NCBI GenBank assembly: GCA_938020505.1
Contig: CALIHR010000005.1
Location: 1-64,000 of the forward strand
DNA length: 64,000 nt
From: an uncultured Actinobaculum sp.
GTDB lineage: Bacteria; Actinomycetota; Actinomycetes; Actinomycetales; Actinomycetaceae
Reading direction: 5' to 3'
Position 1 is the stretch's first letter. Every line of letters starts with the position of its first letter. The translations under genes were made by a program, and so were the position numbers. This document shows, piece by piece, positions 22,492 to 31,923 of this stretch. Under the pieces are notes generated by a model, which saw nothing but the letters and a program-made list of their open reading frames with translations, searched no databases and had not been told where the DNA came from.

Positions 22492-25212
22492 ATGACGAAA
22501 TACGTCTACGCGTTCACCGAGGGTGACCGCGACATGAAGGATTTGCTCGGCGGGAAAGGCGCCAACTTGGCTGAGATGGTCAAGCTCGGCCTTCCGGTGC
22601 CTCCGGGCTTCACCATCACCACCGATGCGTGTCGCGCATACCTCGCGGCGGGCGAGTCCCCCGAGACGCTCGACGTCGAAGTGACGTCCCACCTGCGCAA
22701 CGTCGAGCAGGAAATGGGCAAGCGCCTCGGCGACAAGAACGATCCCCTGCTCGTCTCGGTCCGTTCCGGCGCGAAGTTCTCCATGCCCGGGATGATGGAG
22801 ACGGTCCTCAACATCGGCCTCAACGACGAATCGGTCAAGGGCCTGGCCGCGCAGTCCGGCAACGAGCGTTTCGCCTGGGACTCCTACCGCCGCCTCATTC
22901 AGATGTTCGGCAAGACGGTCCAGGACATCGACGGCGACAAGTTCGCCGACATCCTCCACAAGCTTCAAGCCGACAAGGGCTACTCGGGCGACCTCGACAT
23001 GACGTCCGACGACCTCAAGAGCCTCGTCAAGGAGTTCAAGAAGGTCGTCAAGGACGAAACCGGCGAAGACTTCCCCCAGGACCCGCGCAAGCAGCTCGAC
23101 CTGGCCGTCGAAGCCGTGTTCCGCTCGTGGAACACGGAGCGCGCGCGCCTCTACCGCCGTCGCGAGCGCATCCCCAACGACCTCGGAACCGCGGTCAACG
23201 TCTGCACGATGGTGTTCGGCAACATGGGCGAGACCTCGGGCACGGGCGTGTGCTTCACCCGCGACCCCTCCACCGGCCATTCGGGCGTCTACGGCGATTA
23301 CCTGGTCAACGCCCAAGGCGAGGACGTCGTCGCCGGCATCCGCAACACGCTCTCGCTCGCCGACCTCGAGAGCATCGACAAGAAGTCCTATGACGAGCTG
23401 CGCGCCATCATGAACAAGCTCGAGACGCACTACCGCGACCTGTGCGACATCGAGTTCACCATCCAGCAGGGCAAGCTGTGGATGCTCCAGACCCGCGTGG
23501 GCAAGCGCACTCCTGCGGCGGCCTTCCGCGTGGCCACCCAGCTTGTGGACGAGCGGCTCATCACCTCCGACGAAGCCGTCACCCGCGTGACGGGCGACCA
23601 GCTGACGTCGCTGCTCTTCCCGCAGTTCGACAAGAACGCCGAGAAGAAGGTGCTCACCAAGGGCATGCCGGCCTCGCCGGGCGCCGCCGTCGGCGAGATC
23701 GTCCTCAACAACGAGCAGGCCGAATCCCGCGTCGCCGCCGGCGCCTCCGTGATCCTCGTGCGCCGCGAGACCAACCCCGACGACCTCGCCGGCATGGTCG
23801 CCGCCTCCGGCGTGCTCACAGCTCGCGGCGGCAAGACGTCCCACGCCGCGGTTGTGGCGCGCGGCATGGGCCGCTGCTGCGTCGTCGGCGCCGAGGACCT
23901 CGCCGTCGACGAAGAGGCCGGAACCGTGCACGTCAAGTCTCAGGGCGTCACCCTCAAGGCCGGCGACGTCATCGCGATCGACGGCACCACGGGCGAGGTT
24001 TTCGAGGGCGACGTGCCGGTGGTCGACTCCCCGGTCATGACCTATATCGCCCACGGCCTCGACGCCGCGCTGGCCACCGGCCTCGACGCCGACACCGAGG
24101 AGCTGGTGCGCGCCGTCGACCGCATCCTCACGCAGGCCGATGAGAAGAGGAACCTGGCCGTGCGCGCCAACGCCGACACGCCCGAGGACGCCGAGCGCGC
24201 GCGTTCCTTCGGGGCTCAGGGCGTCGGGCTGTGCCGCACCGAGCACATGTTCCTCGGCGACCGCCGCAAGCTCATCGAGTCCGTCATCCTGGCGGACACG
24301 GCCGAGGAGCAGGAGGGGGCCTTCGACGCGCTCCGTCCGCTGCAAAAAGGCGACTTCGTCGGCATCTTCACGGCGATGGACGGCCTGCCCGTGACCGTGC
24401 GCCTCATCGATCCGCCGCTGCACGAGTTCCTGCCCGACCTCACCGAGCTTTCGGTTGAGCTCGCGGTGAAAGCCGCCCGCGGCGAGGAGATCACCGAGCA
24501 TGAGAAGCGCGTCCTCGAAGCCGTCAAGGCCAACCACGAGCAGAACCCGATGCTCGGCCTTCGCGGCGTGCGCCTGGGTCTGAAGATCCGCGGCCTGTTC
24601 AAGCTGCAGATCCGCGCCATCGCAGAGGCCGCCGTCGAGTGCAAGAAGAAGGGCCTCGATCCCCGGCCGGAGATCATGGTTCCGCTCATCGGCTCCGAGC
24701 GCGAGCTTCAGATCGTCCGCGACGACGCCGAGCGCATCATCGGCAAGGTCGAGAAGGAAAACGGCGTCGAACTGGACATCCCGATCGGCAACATGGTCGA
24801 GCTGCCGCGCGCCGCCCTCGAGGCCGACCACATCGCGGCCGAGTCGGACTTCTTCTCCTTCGGAACGAACGACCTGACCCAGACCACGTGGGGCTTTTCG
24901 CGCGACGACGTCGAAGCTTCGTTCTTCAACGAGTACTTCGATTACGGCATCTTCGGCATCTCGCCGTTCGAGACGATCGACGCGAGCGGGGTCGGCCAGC
25001 TCGTCGAGACCGGTGTGACGCGGGGGCGGGCCACCAAGCCGAGCCTCAAGTGCGGCGTCTGCGGCGAGCATGGCGGCGACCCGGCGTCGATCCACCTGTT
25101 CGACAAGCTCGGGCTGAACTATGTGTCCTGCTCGCCGTTCCGCGTTCCGGTCGCCCGGCTGGAGTCCGGGCGCGCGGCGATCTCCAACGAGTCCGCCGGC
25201 ACGGGCCGTTAG
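22492..25212 (+). CDS. ppdK: Pyruvate, phosphate dikinase
   Basis: 906 residues; interconverts pyruvate, ATP and phosphate with phosphoenolpyruvate, AMP and pyrophosphate in the cytoplasm. The N-terminal ATP-binding part opens with LLGGKGANLAEMVKLGLPVP; the swivelling phosphohistidine domain has GGKTSHAAVVARGMG with the catalytic His; the C-terminal PEP-binding barrel has SFGTNDLTQTTWGFSRDD and KCGVCGEHGGDP with the catalytic Cys. GGAGG precedes the ATG. Length is slightly above the usual 870-880. No PpdK regulatory protein adjoins. The PPi made by biosynthesis can also be consumed by the ppa product at 55.5 kb. Confidence 0.97.
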   Translation: MTKYVYAFTEGDRDMKDLLGGKGANLAEMVKLGLPVPPGFTITTDACRAYLAAGESPETLDVEVTSHLRNVEQEMGKRLGDKNDPLLVSVRSGAKFSMPGMMETVLNIGLNDESVKGLAAQSGNERFAWDSYRRLIQMFGKTVQDIDGDKFADILHKLQADKGYSGDLDMTSDDLKSLVKEFKKVVKDETGEDFPQDPRKQLDLAVEAVFRSWNTERARLYRRRERIPNDLGTAVNVCTMVFGNMGETSGTGVCFTRDPSTGHSGVYGDYLVNAQGEDVVAGIRNTLSLADLESIDKKSYDELRAIMNKLETHYRDLCDIEFTIQQGKLWMLQTRVGKRTPAAAFRVATQLVDERLITSDEAVTRVTGDQLTSLLFPQFDKNAEKKVLTKGMPASPGAAVGEIVLNNEQAESRVAAGASVILVRRETNPDDLAGMVAASGVLTARGGKTSHAAVVARGMGRCCVVGAEDLAVDEEAGTVHVKSQGVTLKAGDVIAIDGTTGEVFEGDVPVVDSPVMTYIAHGLDAALATGLDADTEELVRAVDRILTQADEKRNLAVRANADTPEDAERARSFGAQGVGLCRTEHMFLGDRRKLIESVILADTAEEQEGAFDALRPLQKGDFVGIFTAMDGLPVTVRLIDPPLHEFLPDLTELSVELAVKAARGEEITEHEKRVLEAVKANHEQNPMLGLRGVRLGLKIRGLFKLQIRAIAEAAVECKKKGLDPRPEIMVPLIGSERELQIVRDDAERIIGKVEKENGVELDIPIGNMVELPRAALEADHIAAESDFFSFGTNDLTQTTWGFSRDDVEASFFNEYFDYGIFGISPFETIDASGVGQLVETGVTRGRATKPSLKCGVCGEHGGDPASIHLFDKLGLNYVSCSPFRVPVARLESGRAAISNESAGTGR

Positions 25213-25283
25213 CGGGCCGTGGGCCGGCTCGGTTCTCGGCGACGCTGGGGCCGGGCCGGTTCTAAGTCGTTTGGAGCGAGCGG

Positions 25284-25306
25284 CGCCCGGGCCGGCGGCC
25301 CGGGCG
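25284..25306 (+). terminator. GC-rich hairpin after ppdK
   Basis: A 10-bp perfect stem, CGCCCGGGCC (25284-25293) and its complement (25297-25306), with a 3-nt loop, 70 bases after the ppdK stop. Confidence 0.45.
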
Positions 25307-25888
25307 TTGGCTCGCGCTAGCGAGTCGAGGGTGTGCTGGGCCGGCGAGTCGAGAGTGCGGTTCGACGGCGCGGGCGCCCTGGCATCGGCGTCGTCCCTCG
25401 GTCGCGTTTCTTTGGGTCGAATCACGTTGAGCCGCCCTTTCGGCGTCGTCCCTCGATAGTTTCCTCGGAGGCGCTGCGGAGTTGGCGGCTCACCCGCTTT
25501 GGCCCCCGCCCCTCGATTCGTTTTCTACGGAATGTCGCGTTTTTCTTGCCGCATCGCGGGATGAAAAGTACCCGTATGCGAGAAAAGGACCGGGTATGAA
25601 AAGTGCCTAAATGCGAGAAAAGGACCTGCCGCTGCTGCCGGACGGCCGATGAAGCCGCCGACCAGGCGACAAACCGCCACGAAACAGCCACGAAACCGCC
25701 ACGGAACCGCCGACCAACTGACAACATGTCAGAAAAAGCAATTCTGCAACAGGCAAAGCACGAAATCTTCCATAAAATTGTCGAGCGAAAGGGCCAAGAG
25801 TCCTAGGCTCGTCGGCGGGTGTGGGTTTAGGGCTCGGGAAAAGTGCCCTTCAAGTAGGAAATGATCCCCGTTCCGGTCGAAAAATTAG
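25307..25888. other. Intergenic region between ppdK and feoA
   Basis: No gene is supported. It holds the 35-nt tandem repeat at 25561 and a run of 'aaaccgccac'-like words at 25670-25710. Confidence 0.45.
25561..25630. repeat. 35-nt imperfect tandem repeat
   Basis: Unit 1 is 25561-25595 and unit 2 is 25596-25630; both read ATGAAAAGT-x-CC-x-x-x-ATGCGAGAAAAGGACC. A decayed third copy (AAAAGTGCCCTTCAAGTAGGAAA) lies near 25839. No ORF convincingly uses them. Confidence 0.7.
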
Positions 25889-25907
25889 GGTTGTAAGCAT
25901 AACCTGA
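25889..25907 (+). promoter_or_regulatory. DtxR/IdeR-like iron box upstream of feoABC
   Basis: The 19-mer at 25889-25907 matches 13 of 19 positions of the DtxR/IdeR consensus, with an excellent right half (AGCATAACCTGA) and an AGGGTT...AACCT inverted symmetry, 40 bases before the feoA start. Iron-dependent repression of feo by DtxR-family proteins is established in actinobacteria; the site here is predicted. Confidence 0.6.
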
Positions 25908-25947
25908 CCCTGTACACCCAGAACTGTCACAGTGAGGTGAGGTTGCA

Positions 25948-26172
25948 ATGAATCTTCGCGAGTGCCCTCAGCACAAAGCGTTGCGGTTGACCCACGTCAA
26001 TCTTCCCCGCCGCAACCTCCTGCGCATGCAGGAGCTCGGAGTGAGGCCCGGCACTGAGGTCGTCGTGACTCAGCATGCGGGATTCGGCGGAGTCGTTCTC
26101 AATATCGGCGGCGCACGAGTGGCTGTCGATCACCGCTCCGCCCTGCGGATTCGCGCGGAGGTGGTCGCATGA
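25948..26172 (+). CDS. feoA: Ferrous iron transport protein A
   Basis: 74 residues with the SH3-like FeoA fold: an N-terminal helix region (LRLTHVNLPRRNLLRMQELG), VRPGTEVVV and a last strand VAVDHRSALRI. FeoA is a small cytoplasmic protein that supports FeoB-mediated Fe(II) uptake. First gene of feoABC; overlaps feoB by 4 bases (ATGA). Its upstream region carries the DtxR-like box. Confidence 0.92.
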   Translation: MNLRECPQHKALRLTHVNLPRRNLLRMQELGVRPGTEVVVTQHAGFGGVVLNIGGARVAVDHRSALRIRAEVVA

Positions 26173-28286
26173 GCTGCCCGCGCTGCGGATCCGAAGGTCA
26201 CTCCAATGCGACGGCCACCCTCTCCATCGACCCGTCCGCAGAGCCGACGATCGCCTTGGTGGGCAACCCCAACGTAGGCAAATCGACGCTGTTCAACCAG
26301 CTGACGGGCGCCCGCCAGCGCGTCGTCAACGCGCCGGGGACGACGGTTCAAGTCGCCTCGGGAAACTGGCACAAAGCCAAGGTCAAGGTGCTCGACCTTC
26401 CCGGAACGTATTCGCTCATCGCCAACAGCCCCGACGAGCAGGTCGTGTCCGACACGATCTCCTGCGCGCCGGGGACGATCACGGACCGGGAGAAGACCCG
26501 CGGCATCGACCTCGTGCTCGTCCTCCTCGACGGCAGTTCGCTCACGCGCTCCCTCTATCTTCTCGGCCAGGTGGGGCAGACCGGCCAGCCAGTCGCCGCC
26601 GTCGTCACGATGGCCGACGTCGCCGTCGAAAACGGGGACGTCATCGACTACGACGCCCTCTCGCGCACTCTCGGAATCCCGGTCATGCCGATGGACCCGC
26701 GCTCGTCGAAGGACTACGAGAAGCTCGAGGAGATGGTCGCCGAGGCCATCCGCACGCGGCCGCACATTCGCGGGATCGAGCCTGATCCGGGCGCGCCCGG
26801 CTACATCGGCGACGTCGGCTGCGAATGCTGCGAGCCGAAGCCGAAATCGGCGTCGAAGAAAAAGAAGAAGGCCGCCGTCTCCCGAATGCACGCGGAGGAG
26901 CTCGGCCGCGCGGACACGCTCTTCTCGTGGGTCGACTCCGTCGAGAAGAGCTTCCACGAGAGCAAGGCCGAACCCGAGCGGCTCTCGCGCTCCGACAAGC
27001 TCGACAGGGTGCTCCTCAACCCCCTGGTGGGCCTGGCGATCTTCTTCAGCCTCATGTGGCTGCTGTTCAAGACGGCCGGCGAGTGGGTCAACCCGCTGCA
27101 GGACCGCTTCGAGAACTTCTTCTCGAAGACCGACCCGGGCGCAATCTCGGTGGCGAACGGGGTGACCTGGCTGCTGAAGAAGGCAGGGCTGGACGAGACG
27201 TGGTTCCAACAGCTGACAGTGGGCGGCATCGTCAACGGCCTCGGCGTCGTCGCCAGCTTCTTCCCGCTCATGTTCGTCATCTACGCAGCCTTCTCCGTGC
27301 TCGAAGACTCGGGCTACATGGCGCGGGCGGCGTTCCTCGGAGACCGTTTGATGCGCAAAATCGGCCTGGACGGGCGCGTCATCCTTCCGCTCATCATGGG
27401 CTTCGGATGCAACTTGCCGTCTTTGGCAGCGGTGAGAACGCTGCCTTCCGCGCGACAACGCCTGGTCACCGTGCTCATCACGCCCTACACGTCGTGCGCG
27501 GCGCGCGTGACGATCTACCTCATGATCGCCCGCATCTTCTTCCGCGGCCACGTGGCGACGGTGGTCTTCTCGATGTATCTGCTTTCGGCCGTGCTCATCG
27601 TGCTCGGAGCGTGGGTCCTCAAGTTCTTCATCACGAAGGACGAGAAGGCCGCGCCGCTCATGCTCGTGCTTCCGGCCTACCAGATCCCTCGGCTGCTCAT
27701 CATGCTGAAGATGACGTTCCGGCGGTCCTGGGCCTTCGTCACCGGGGCGGGAAAGATCATCGTCGCGATGACGGCGGTCGTGTGGCTCATGGGCGCCATC
27801 CCCGTGGGCGCCGGCGACAAGGGTTTCGCCGACCCCGAGCTGGCGATGGAGGACTCTCTCTACGGCAAGACGGCCCAGGTGCTCGTTCCCGCTTTCAAAC
27901 CGACGGGCTTCGGCGAATGGCACATGACGGGCGCGCTCATGACCGGTTTCGTCGCGAAAGAGACCGTCATCTCCTCGGTGGTCACCTCCTACAACCTCGA
28001 TCCGGACGCCGACGCAGGCGACGCCGCGGACGACGGCTCAGACCTCGGCAAGCTGCCCAAGCTCGTCAACCAGTCGCTGACCGAGTCCGCGGGCTCGGGC
28101 TATCAGGGGCTCGCCGCCTTCGCCTTCCTCGTCTTCGTCTTGGCGTATACGCCGTGTCTGGCCACTGTGGCAGAGCAGGCGAAGCTCATCGGGGCGAAGA
28201 AGGCGACCGCCGCCGTGGGCGTGCAATTGGCCGTCGCCTGGATCCTGGCCGTCGGCATCTTCCAGATAGGGAAGCTGTTCTTATGA
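26169..28286 (+). CDS. feoB: Ferrous iron transport protein B
   Basis: 705 residues; the GTPase-coupled Fe(II) permease of the inner membrane. The G domain shows G1 GNPNVGKST (32-40) and G3 DLPGTYSL. The G4 position reads VVTMADVA, so the canonical Asn of NxxD is Thr, which should change guanine recognition. The membrane part has both Gate motifs (GFGCNLPSLAAVRTL...PYTSCAAR, and GFVAKETVISS). Extra features are an N-terminal CPRC and a CECCE cluster followed by a Lys-rich linker between the G domain and the membrane part. Coupled to feoA and feoC by 4-base overlaps. Confidence 0.96.
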   Translation: MSCPRCGSEGHSNATATLSIDPSAEPTIALVGNPNVGKSTLFNQLTGARQRVVNAPGTTVQVASGNWHKAKVKVLDLPGTYSLIANSPDEQVVSDTISCAPGTITDREKTRGIDLVLVLLDGSSLTRSLYLLGQVGQTGQPVAAVVTMADVAVENGDVIDYDALSRTLGIPVMPMDPRSSKDYEKLEEMVAEAIRTRPHIRGIEPDPGAPGYIGDVGCECCEPKPKSASKKKKKAAVSRMHAEELGRADTLFSWVDSVEKSFHESKAEPERLSRSDKLDRVLLNPLVGLAIFFSLMWLLFKTAGEWVNPLQDRFENFFSKTDPGAISVANGVTWLLKKAGLDETWFQQLTVGGIVNGLGVVASFFPLMFVIYAAFSVLEDSGYMARAAFLGDRLMRKIGLDGRVILPLIMGFGCNLPSLAAVRTLPSARQRLVTVLITPYTSCAARVTIYLMIARIFFRGHVATVVFSMYLLSAVLIVLGAWVLKFFITKDEKAAPLMLVLPAYQIPRLLIMLKMTFRRSWAFVTGAGKIIVAMTAVVWLMGAIPVGAGDKGFADPELAMEDSLYGKTAQVLVPAFKPTGFGEWHMTGALMTGFVAKETVISSVVTSYNLDPDADAGDAADDGSDLGKLPKLVNQSLTESAGSGYQGLAAFAFLVFVLAYTPCLATVAEQAKLIGAKKATAAVGVQLAVAWILAVGIFQIGKLFL

Positions 28287-28735
28287 GGCTGAGGGCATTG
28301 CGGAAAGGCGCCCGCTCCGGCGTCGGGCAGACGTCCGACGCCGGAGGTCGGGCCCGCCGCGCCTCCGCTCCGAAAGAGGGCCGCGCCGCCGTTTCGTTGG
28401 AGGACGGCGGCAGGGGCAGGTCCGGCGAGAAAGGCCGCGGCGGGCGCGGGCCAGACGAAGGCCCCAGCGGGCGGCGCGGCGCTCTCGAAGGGCCTCGCGG
28501 CGCAGTGACGCAGAGGATACTCGAGCAGATACGGATGGGGCGGACCGTTCGCGCGATTTCCGCGGCGACCGGCGTCTCGGAGGTGTTTGTCTCCACCCTC
28601 CTGGAGCACTACGACCGGCTGGGAATGCTCGACGACGCCGGATCCCTGTGCTCCTCCGGCCTCGGCGCCTGCCACACCAAGGACGTCTCCGAGCAGGTGC
28701 GAGTGGCCTGCGCCGGATGCCCCCTCGTCATCTGA
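28283..28735 (+). CDS. feoC: FeoC-like winged-helix Fe-S protein
   Basis: 150 residues. The C-terminal half is the FeoC-like winged helix (TQRILEQIRMGRTVRAISAA, VFVSTLLEHYDRLGML), ending with four cysteines in CSSGLGAC and CAGC, which could hold a [4Fe-4S] or [2Fe-2S] cluster. The first 75 residues are an Arg/Gly-rich disordered extension not usual for FeoC. ATGA overlap with feoB. FeoC is thought to regulate FeoB stability or feo transcription in response to iron or oxygen. Confidence 0.8.
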   Translation: MRLRALRKGARSGVGQTSDAGGRARRASAPKEGRAAVSLEDGGRGRSGEKGRGGRGPDEGPSGRRGALEGPRGAVTQRILEQIRMGRTVRAISAATGVSEVFVSTLLEHYDRLGMLDDAGSLCSSGLGACHTKDVSEQVRVACAGCPLVI

Positions 28736-28856
28736 GGCCGCCTTCGTTGAAGCGGCGCATCCGGGCAATGGCCCGGCGCCCCGGAGCGCCTTTCGCCGGC
28801 GGAAAGCTGACGCGTTGCCGCCCCCGCGACGGCCTTCGCACTGGCACAATGAGCTC

Positions 28857-31800
28857 ATGGATTCGGTGATCGACACGGCAGGCCTTCTTGACAGGCTCCG
28901 GCGGACCGTCGCGGGCGGGGCAGACGCCGACGCCCGCCGCAGGGCCGAGTATTCGACGGACGCCTCGAATTACCGGATTCCGCCCCTCGCCGTCGCCTTT
29001 CCCAAAGACGCGGACGACGTCGCCGCGGCGCTTGCCGCAGCCCGAGAGTTCGGGGTTCCGATCACCGGGCGGGGCGGCGGCACGTCGTGTGCGGGCAATT
29101 CCATCGGCGAGGGGATCGTCCTGGACTTCTCGCGGCATATGAACGCCATCTTGAGCGTCGATCCCGAGGCTCGCCTGGCTCGCGTGCAGCCCGGCGTCGT
29201 TATGTCGGACCTGCAGAAGGCGGCGGCCCCGTTCGGCCTGCGCTTCGGCCCCGACCCCTCCACTCAGAACCGCGCCACTTTCGGCGGGATGATCGGGAAC
29301 AATGCGTGCGGCCCCCACGCGGTGGCGTTTGGGCGCACGGCGGACAACGTCGCGGGCATGGACGTGACGCTGGCCGACGGCAGGCGGATGAAGGCGGGCG
29401 AAGGCGGGCTGGGGTATGAGGCCGTGCCCGAGCTTGCGAGGCTCGTGGACGAGAGCCTGGCGACGATACGCGTGGGGTTCGGCAGGTTCAAACGCCAGGT
29501 CTCGGGATACTCCCTCGAGCATCTTCTGCCCGAAAACGGGCGGAATCTCGCCAAGTTCTTGGTGGGCAGCGAGGGGACGCTCGGCCTCTTGACGGCGGCC
29601 GAGGTCAGGCTCGTCCCGGTCGAGGCCTCGCCGGCCCTCGTCGTGCTCGGCTACCCGGACATGGCCAGCGCGGCCGACGACGTCCCGGCCCTCCTCGCCC
29701 ACCGGCCGCTCGCGGTCGAAGGCATGGACGCCCGGCTGGTCGACGTCGTCCGGCGCGCGAAGGGCGGCGTTCCGCCGCTGCCGGAAGGCGGCGGATGGCT
29801 GATGGTCGAGGTCGGCGAGGAAGGCGGCGCAGACGCGATGTCCAGGGCCAGGGCGCTGGCCGACTCCGCCTCCTCCGCGGCCGTCGACATACGGCCCGCG
29901 GGCCCGGAGGCAGCCCGGCTGTGGCGAATCCGGGCCGACGGGGCGGGCCTGGGCGGGAGGACTCCCGCGGGAAACCAGGCGTGGCCCGGCTGGGAGGATT
30001 CGGCCGTTCCGCCTGAGAAGCTCGGCGGATACCTCCGCGCGCTCGAGGCCCTCATGAAGGGCTTCGGGCTCGACGGCCTCATGTACGGGCATTTCGGGGA
30101 CGGATGCGTCCACGTCCGCATCGACTTCCCGCTCGAATCCCAGCGGGGAACCGAAACCTTCCGCCGGTTCATGGGGGAGGCGGCCGACCTCGCCGCGGGC
30201 TTCGGCGGATCCCTCTCGGGCGAGCACGGCGACGGGCGCGCCCGATCGGAGCTGCTGGAGAGGATGTACGGGCCCGACGTCGTCGCCCTGTTCGAGCGGG
30301 TCAAGGGGATCTTCGACCCTGAATGCCTGCTCAACCCGGGGGTGCTCGTCCGGCCCGACCGCATCGACGAGCATCTGAGAAGGCCGGGGGCGAAGCCGAT
30401 CCCCTACGCCGGAGGCTTCCATTTCGCCGACGACGGCGGAGACATGGCCCGGGCCGTTCACCGCTGCACGGGCGTGGGCAACTGCCGGGCGAGCAGGTTC
30501 GACCTCGGTGCCTTCATGTGCCCCTCCTACGAGGCCACGCGCGACGAGAAGGACGTGACCCGCGGCAGGGCGAGGGTGCTCCAGGACGTGGCGCGCGGCG
30601 GGGTTCTGGCGTGGGACTCTCCCGAGGTGCTCGACTCCCTCGATCTGTGCCTGGCGTGCAAGGCGTGTTCGCGGGACTGCCCGACGGGGATCGACGTCGC
30701 CCGGTACAGATCCGAGGCCCTTTACCGCGCCTACCGCGGCAAGCTCAGGCCTGTGGCCCATTACGCCCTGGGAAGGCTGCCGCTGTGGGCGAGGATGGCC
30801 ACGAAGGTTCCCGTCGTCGCGAGGCTCGCGAACGCCGTGATGCGGGTCGGCCCGCTGCGGAGGCTGGCCTTCCGGCTGGTCGGCGTCGACCCGCGGCGCG
30901 CGATGCCGGGGTTCGAAACCCGACGTTTCTCTCGAAGCGAAGAGGCCCGAAGCCTGCGCGCCGCCTCCCGAAAAGCGCGGAAGAAGCGGCCGCGCGGCGT
31001 CCCGGATGAAAAGCGGGGCCACGCCCGCGAACGGGGAACGGCGCTCGCTCGAACAAGCGTCTCGGCGGGGGAAGAAGCGACGTCGGGCGAATCGGACGCG
31101 AAGCCTCGTTACGTCGCGCTGTGGGCGGATTCCTTCTCTGAAACCCTCGACGCCCGCGGAGCGCGGGCGGCCGTCTCCGTGCTCCAGGAAGCCGGATACA
31201 CCGTGCTGCTTCCCTCCGACGAAGCCTGCTGCGGCCTCACCTGGATCACCACGGGACAGCTCGATGCGGCCAAGCGAAAGCTGGACTCCCTGCTTGGCGC
31301 GCTGGCGCCGTTCGCCGCGAACGGGATTCCCATCGTCGGCGTCGAGCCCTCGTGCACCGCGGTGCTGCGTTCCGACATGGAAGACCTGCTGGCCGGCGAC
31401 CCCCGCGTCGACCTGGTCAAAGAAATGACCTTCACCTTGGCGGAGCTGCTCAGCGCGCCAAAGCCGCTCGGCCCAGGGGAAAAGTGGAGCATGCCCGATC
31501 TCACGGGCCTCGAGGTGGTGGCCCAGCCGCACTGCCACCACTATTCTGTTATGGGGTGGGCCGCAGACGAAGAGCTTTTGCTCTCGGCGGGAGCCGAGCT
31601 GACGAAGGTGACGGGCTGCTGCGGTCTGGCAGGCAACTTCGGCATGGAGAAGGGGCACTACGATGTATCCGCAAGGATCGCTGGCGCCCGCTTGCTGCCG
31701 GCACTCGAAAGGGCGAATCCCGACGCCGTCTTCCTGGCCGACGGTTTTTCCTGCCGCACGCAGGCGGAGCAGCTGTCCGCCTCTCGGGGCATACACCTGG

Positions 31801-31877
31801 CCGAACTCATCCGCGACGGGATGGCTGTTCGACGCCATATGTCGGACGAGGGGAGGACACCGGCCCGCTCGCGATAA
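28857..31877 (+). CDS. FAD-binding and Fe-S oxidoreductase, YdiJ/D-2-hydroxyacid dehydrogenase-like
   Basis: 1006 residues. Residues about 1-230 are a PCMH-type FAD domain (ITGRGGGTSCAGN, FGGMIGNNACGPHA), then the C-terminal FAD-oxidase cap with YGHFGDGCVHVRID and GSLSGEHGDGR. Next come two Fe-S binding strings, CTGVGNCRAS and CLACKACSRDCP, then a GlpC-like region with CCG motifs (EACCGLTW, VEPSC, GCCGLAGNFGMEK). This whole layout matches E. coli YdiJ, which oxidises D-2-hydroxyglutarate, and related D-lactate dehydrogenases; the substrate here is unproven. The ATG at 28857 gives a length close to YdiJ. Electrons probably pass to quinone at the membrane. Confidence 0.88.
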   Translation: MDSVIDTAGLLDRLRRTVAGGADADARRRAEYSTDASNYRIPPLAVAFPKDADDVAAALAAAREFGVPITGRGGGTSCAGNSIGEGIVLDFSRHMNAILSVDPEARLARVQPGVVMSDLQKAAAPFGLRFGPDPSTQNRATFGGMIGNNACGPHAVAFGRTADNVAGMDVTLADGRRMKAGEGGLGYEAVPELARLVDESLATIRVGFGRFKRQVSGYSLEHLLPENGRNLAKFLVGSEGTLGLLTAAEVRLVPVEASPALVVLGYPDMASAADDVPALLAHRPLAVEGMDARLVDVVRRAKGGVPPLPEGGGWLMVEVGEEGGADAMSRARALADSASSAAVDIRPAGPEAARLWRIRADGAGLGGRTPAGNQAWPGWEDSAVPPEKLGGYLRALEALMKGFGLDGLMYGHFGDGCVHVRIDFPLESQRGTETFRRFMGEAADLAAGFGGSLSGEHGDGRARSELLERMYGPDVVALFERVKGIFDPECLLNPGVLVRPDRIDEHLRRPGAKPIPYAGGFHFADDGGDMARAVHRCTGVGNCRASRFDLGAFMCPSYEATRDEKDVTRGRARVLQDVARGGVLAWDSPEVLDSLDLCLACKACSRDCPTGIDVARYRSEALYRAYRGKLRPVAHYALGRLPLWARMATKVPVVARLANAVMRVGPLRRLAFRLVGVDPRRAMPGFETRRFSRSEEARSLRAASRKARKKRPRGVPDEKRGHARERGTALARTSVSAGEEATSGESDAKPRYVALWADSFSETLDARGARAAVSVLQEAGYTVLLPSDEACCGLTWITTGQLDAAKRKLDSLLGALAPFAANGIPIVGVEPSCTAVLRSDMEDLLAGDPRVDLVKEMTFTLAELLSAPKPLGPGEKWSMPDLTGLEVVAQPHCHHYSVMGWAADEELLLSAGAELTKVTGCCGLAGNFGMEKGHYDVSARIAGARLLPALERANPDAVFLADGFSCRTQAEQLSASRGIHLAELIRDGMAVRRHMSDEGRTPARSR

Positions 31878-31923
31878 GCTAACCTTGTTTCATCACGCAA
31901 GTTTACATAAGGAGGTTTCGCCG

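Noticed and set aside
22489..25425. A 978-codon minus-strand frame opposite ppdK
   Set aside because: It is the mirror of a strongly codon-biased gene; its His/Val/Leu/Glu-rich composition and lack of motifs are typical of antisense frames in GC-rich DNA.
28728..31838. A 1036-codon minus-strand frame opposite the FAD/Fe-S dehydrogenase
   Set aside because: The plus-strand protein has complete FAD and Fe-S motifs; the minus-strand product has none.
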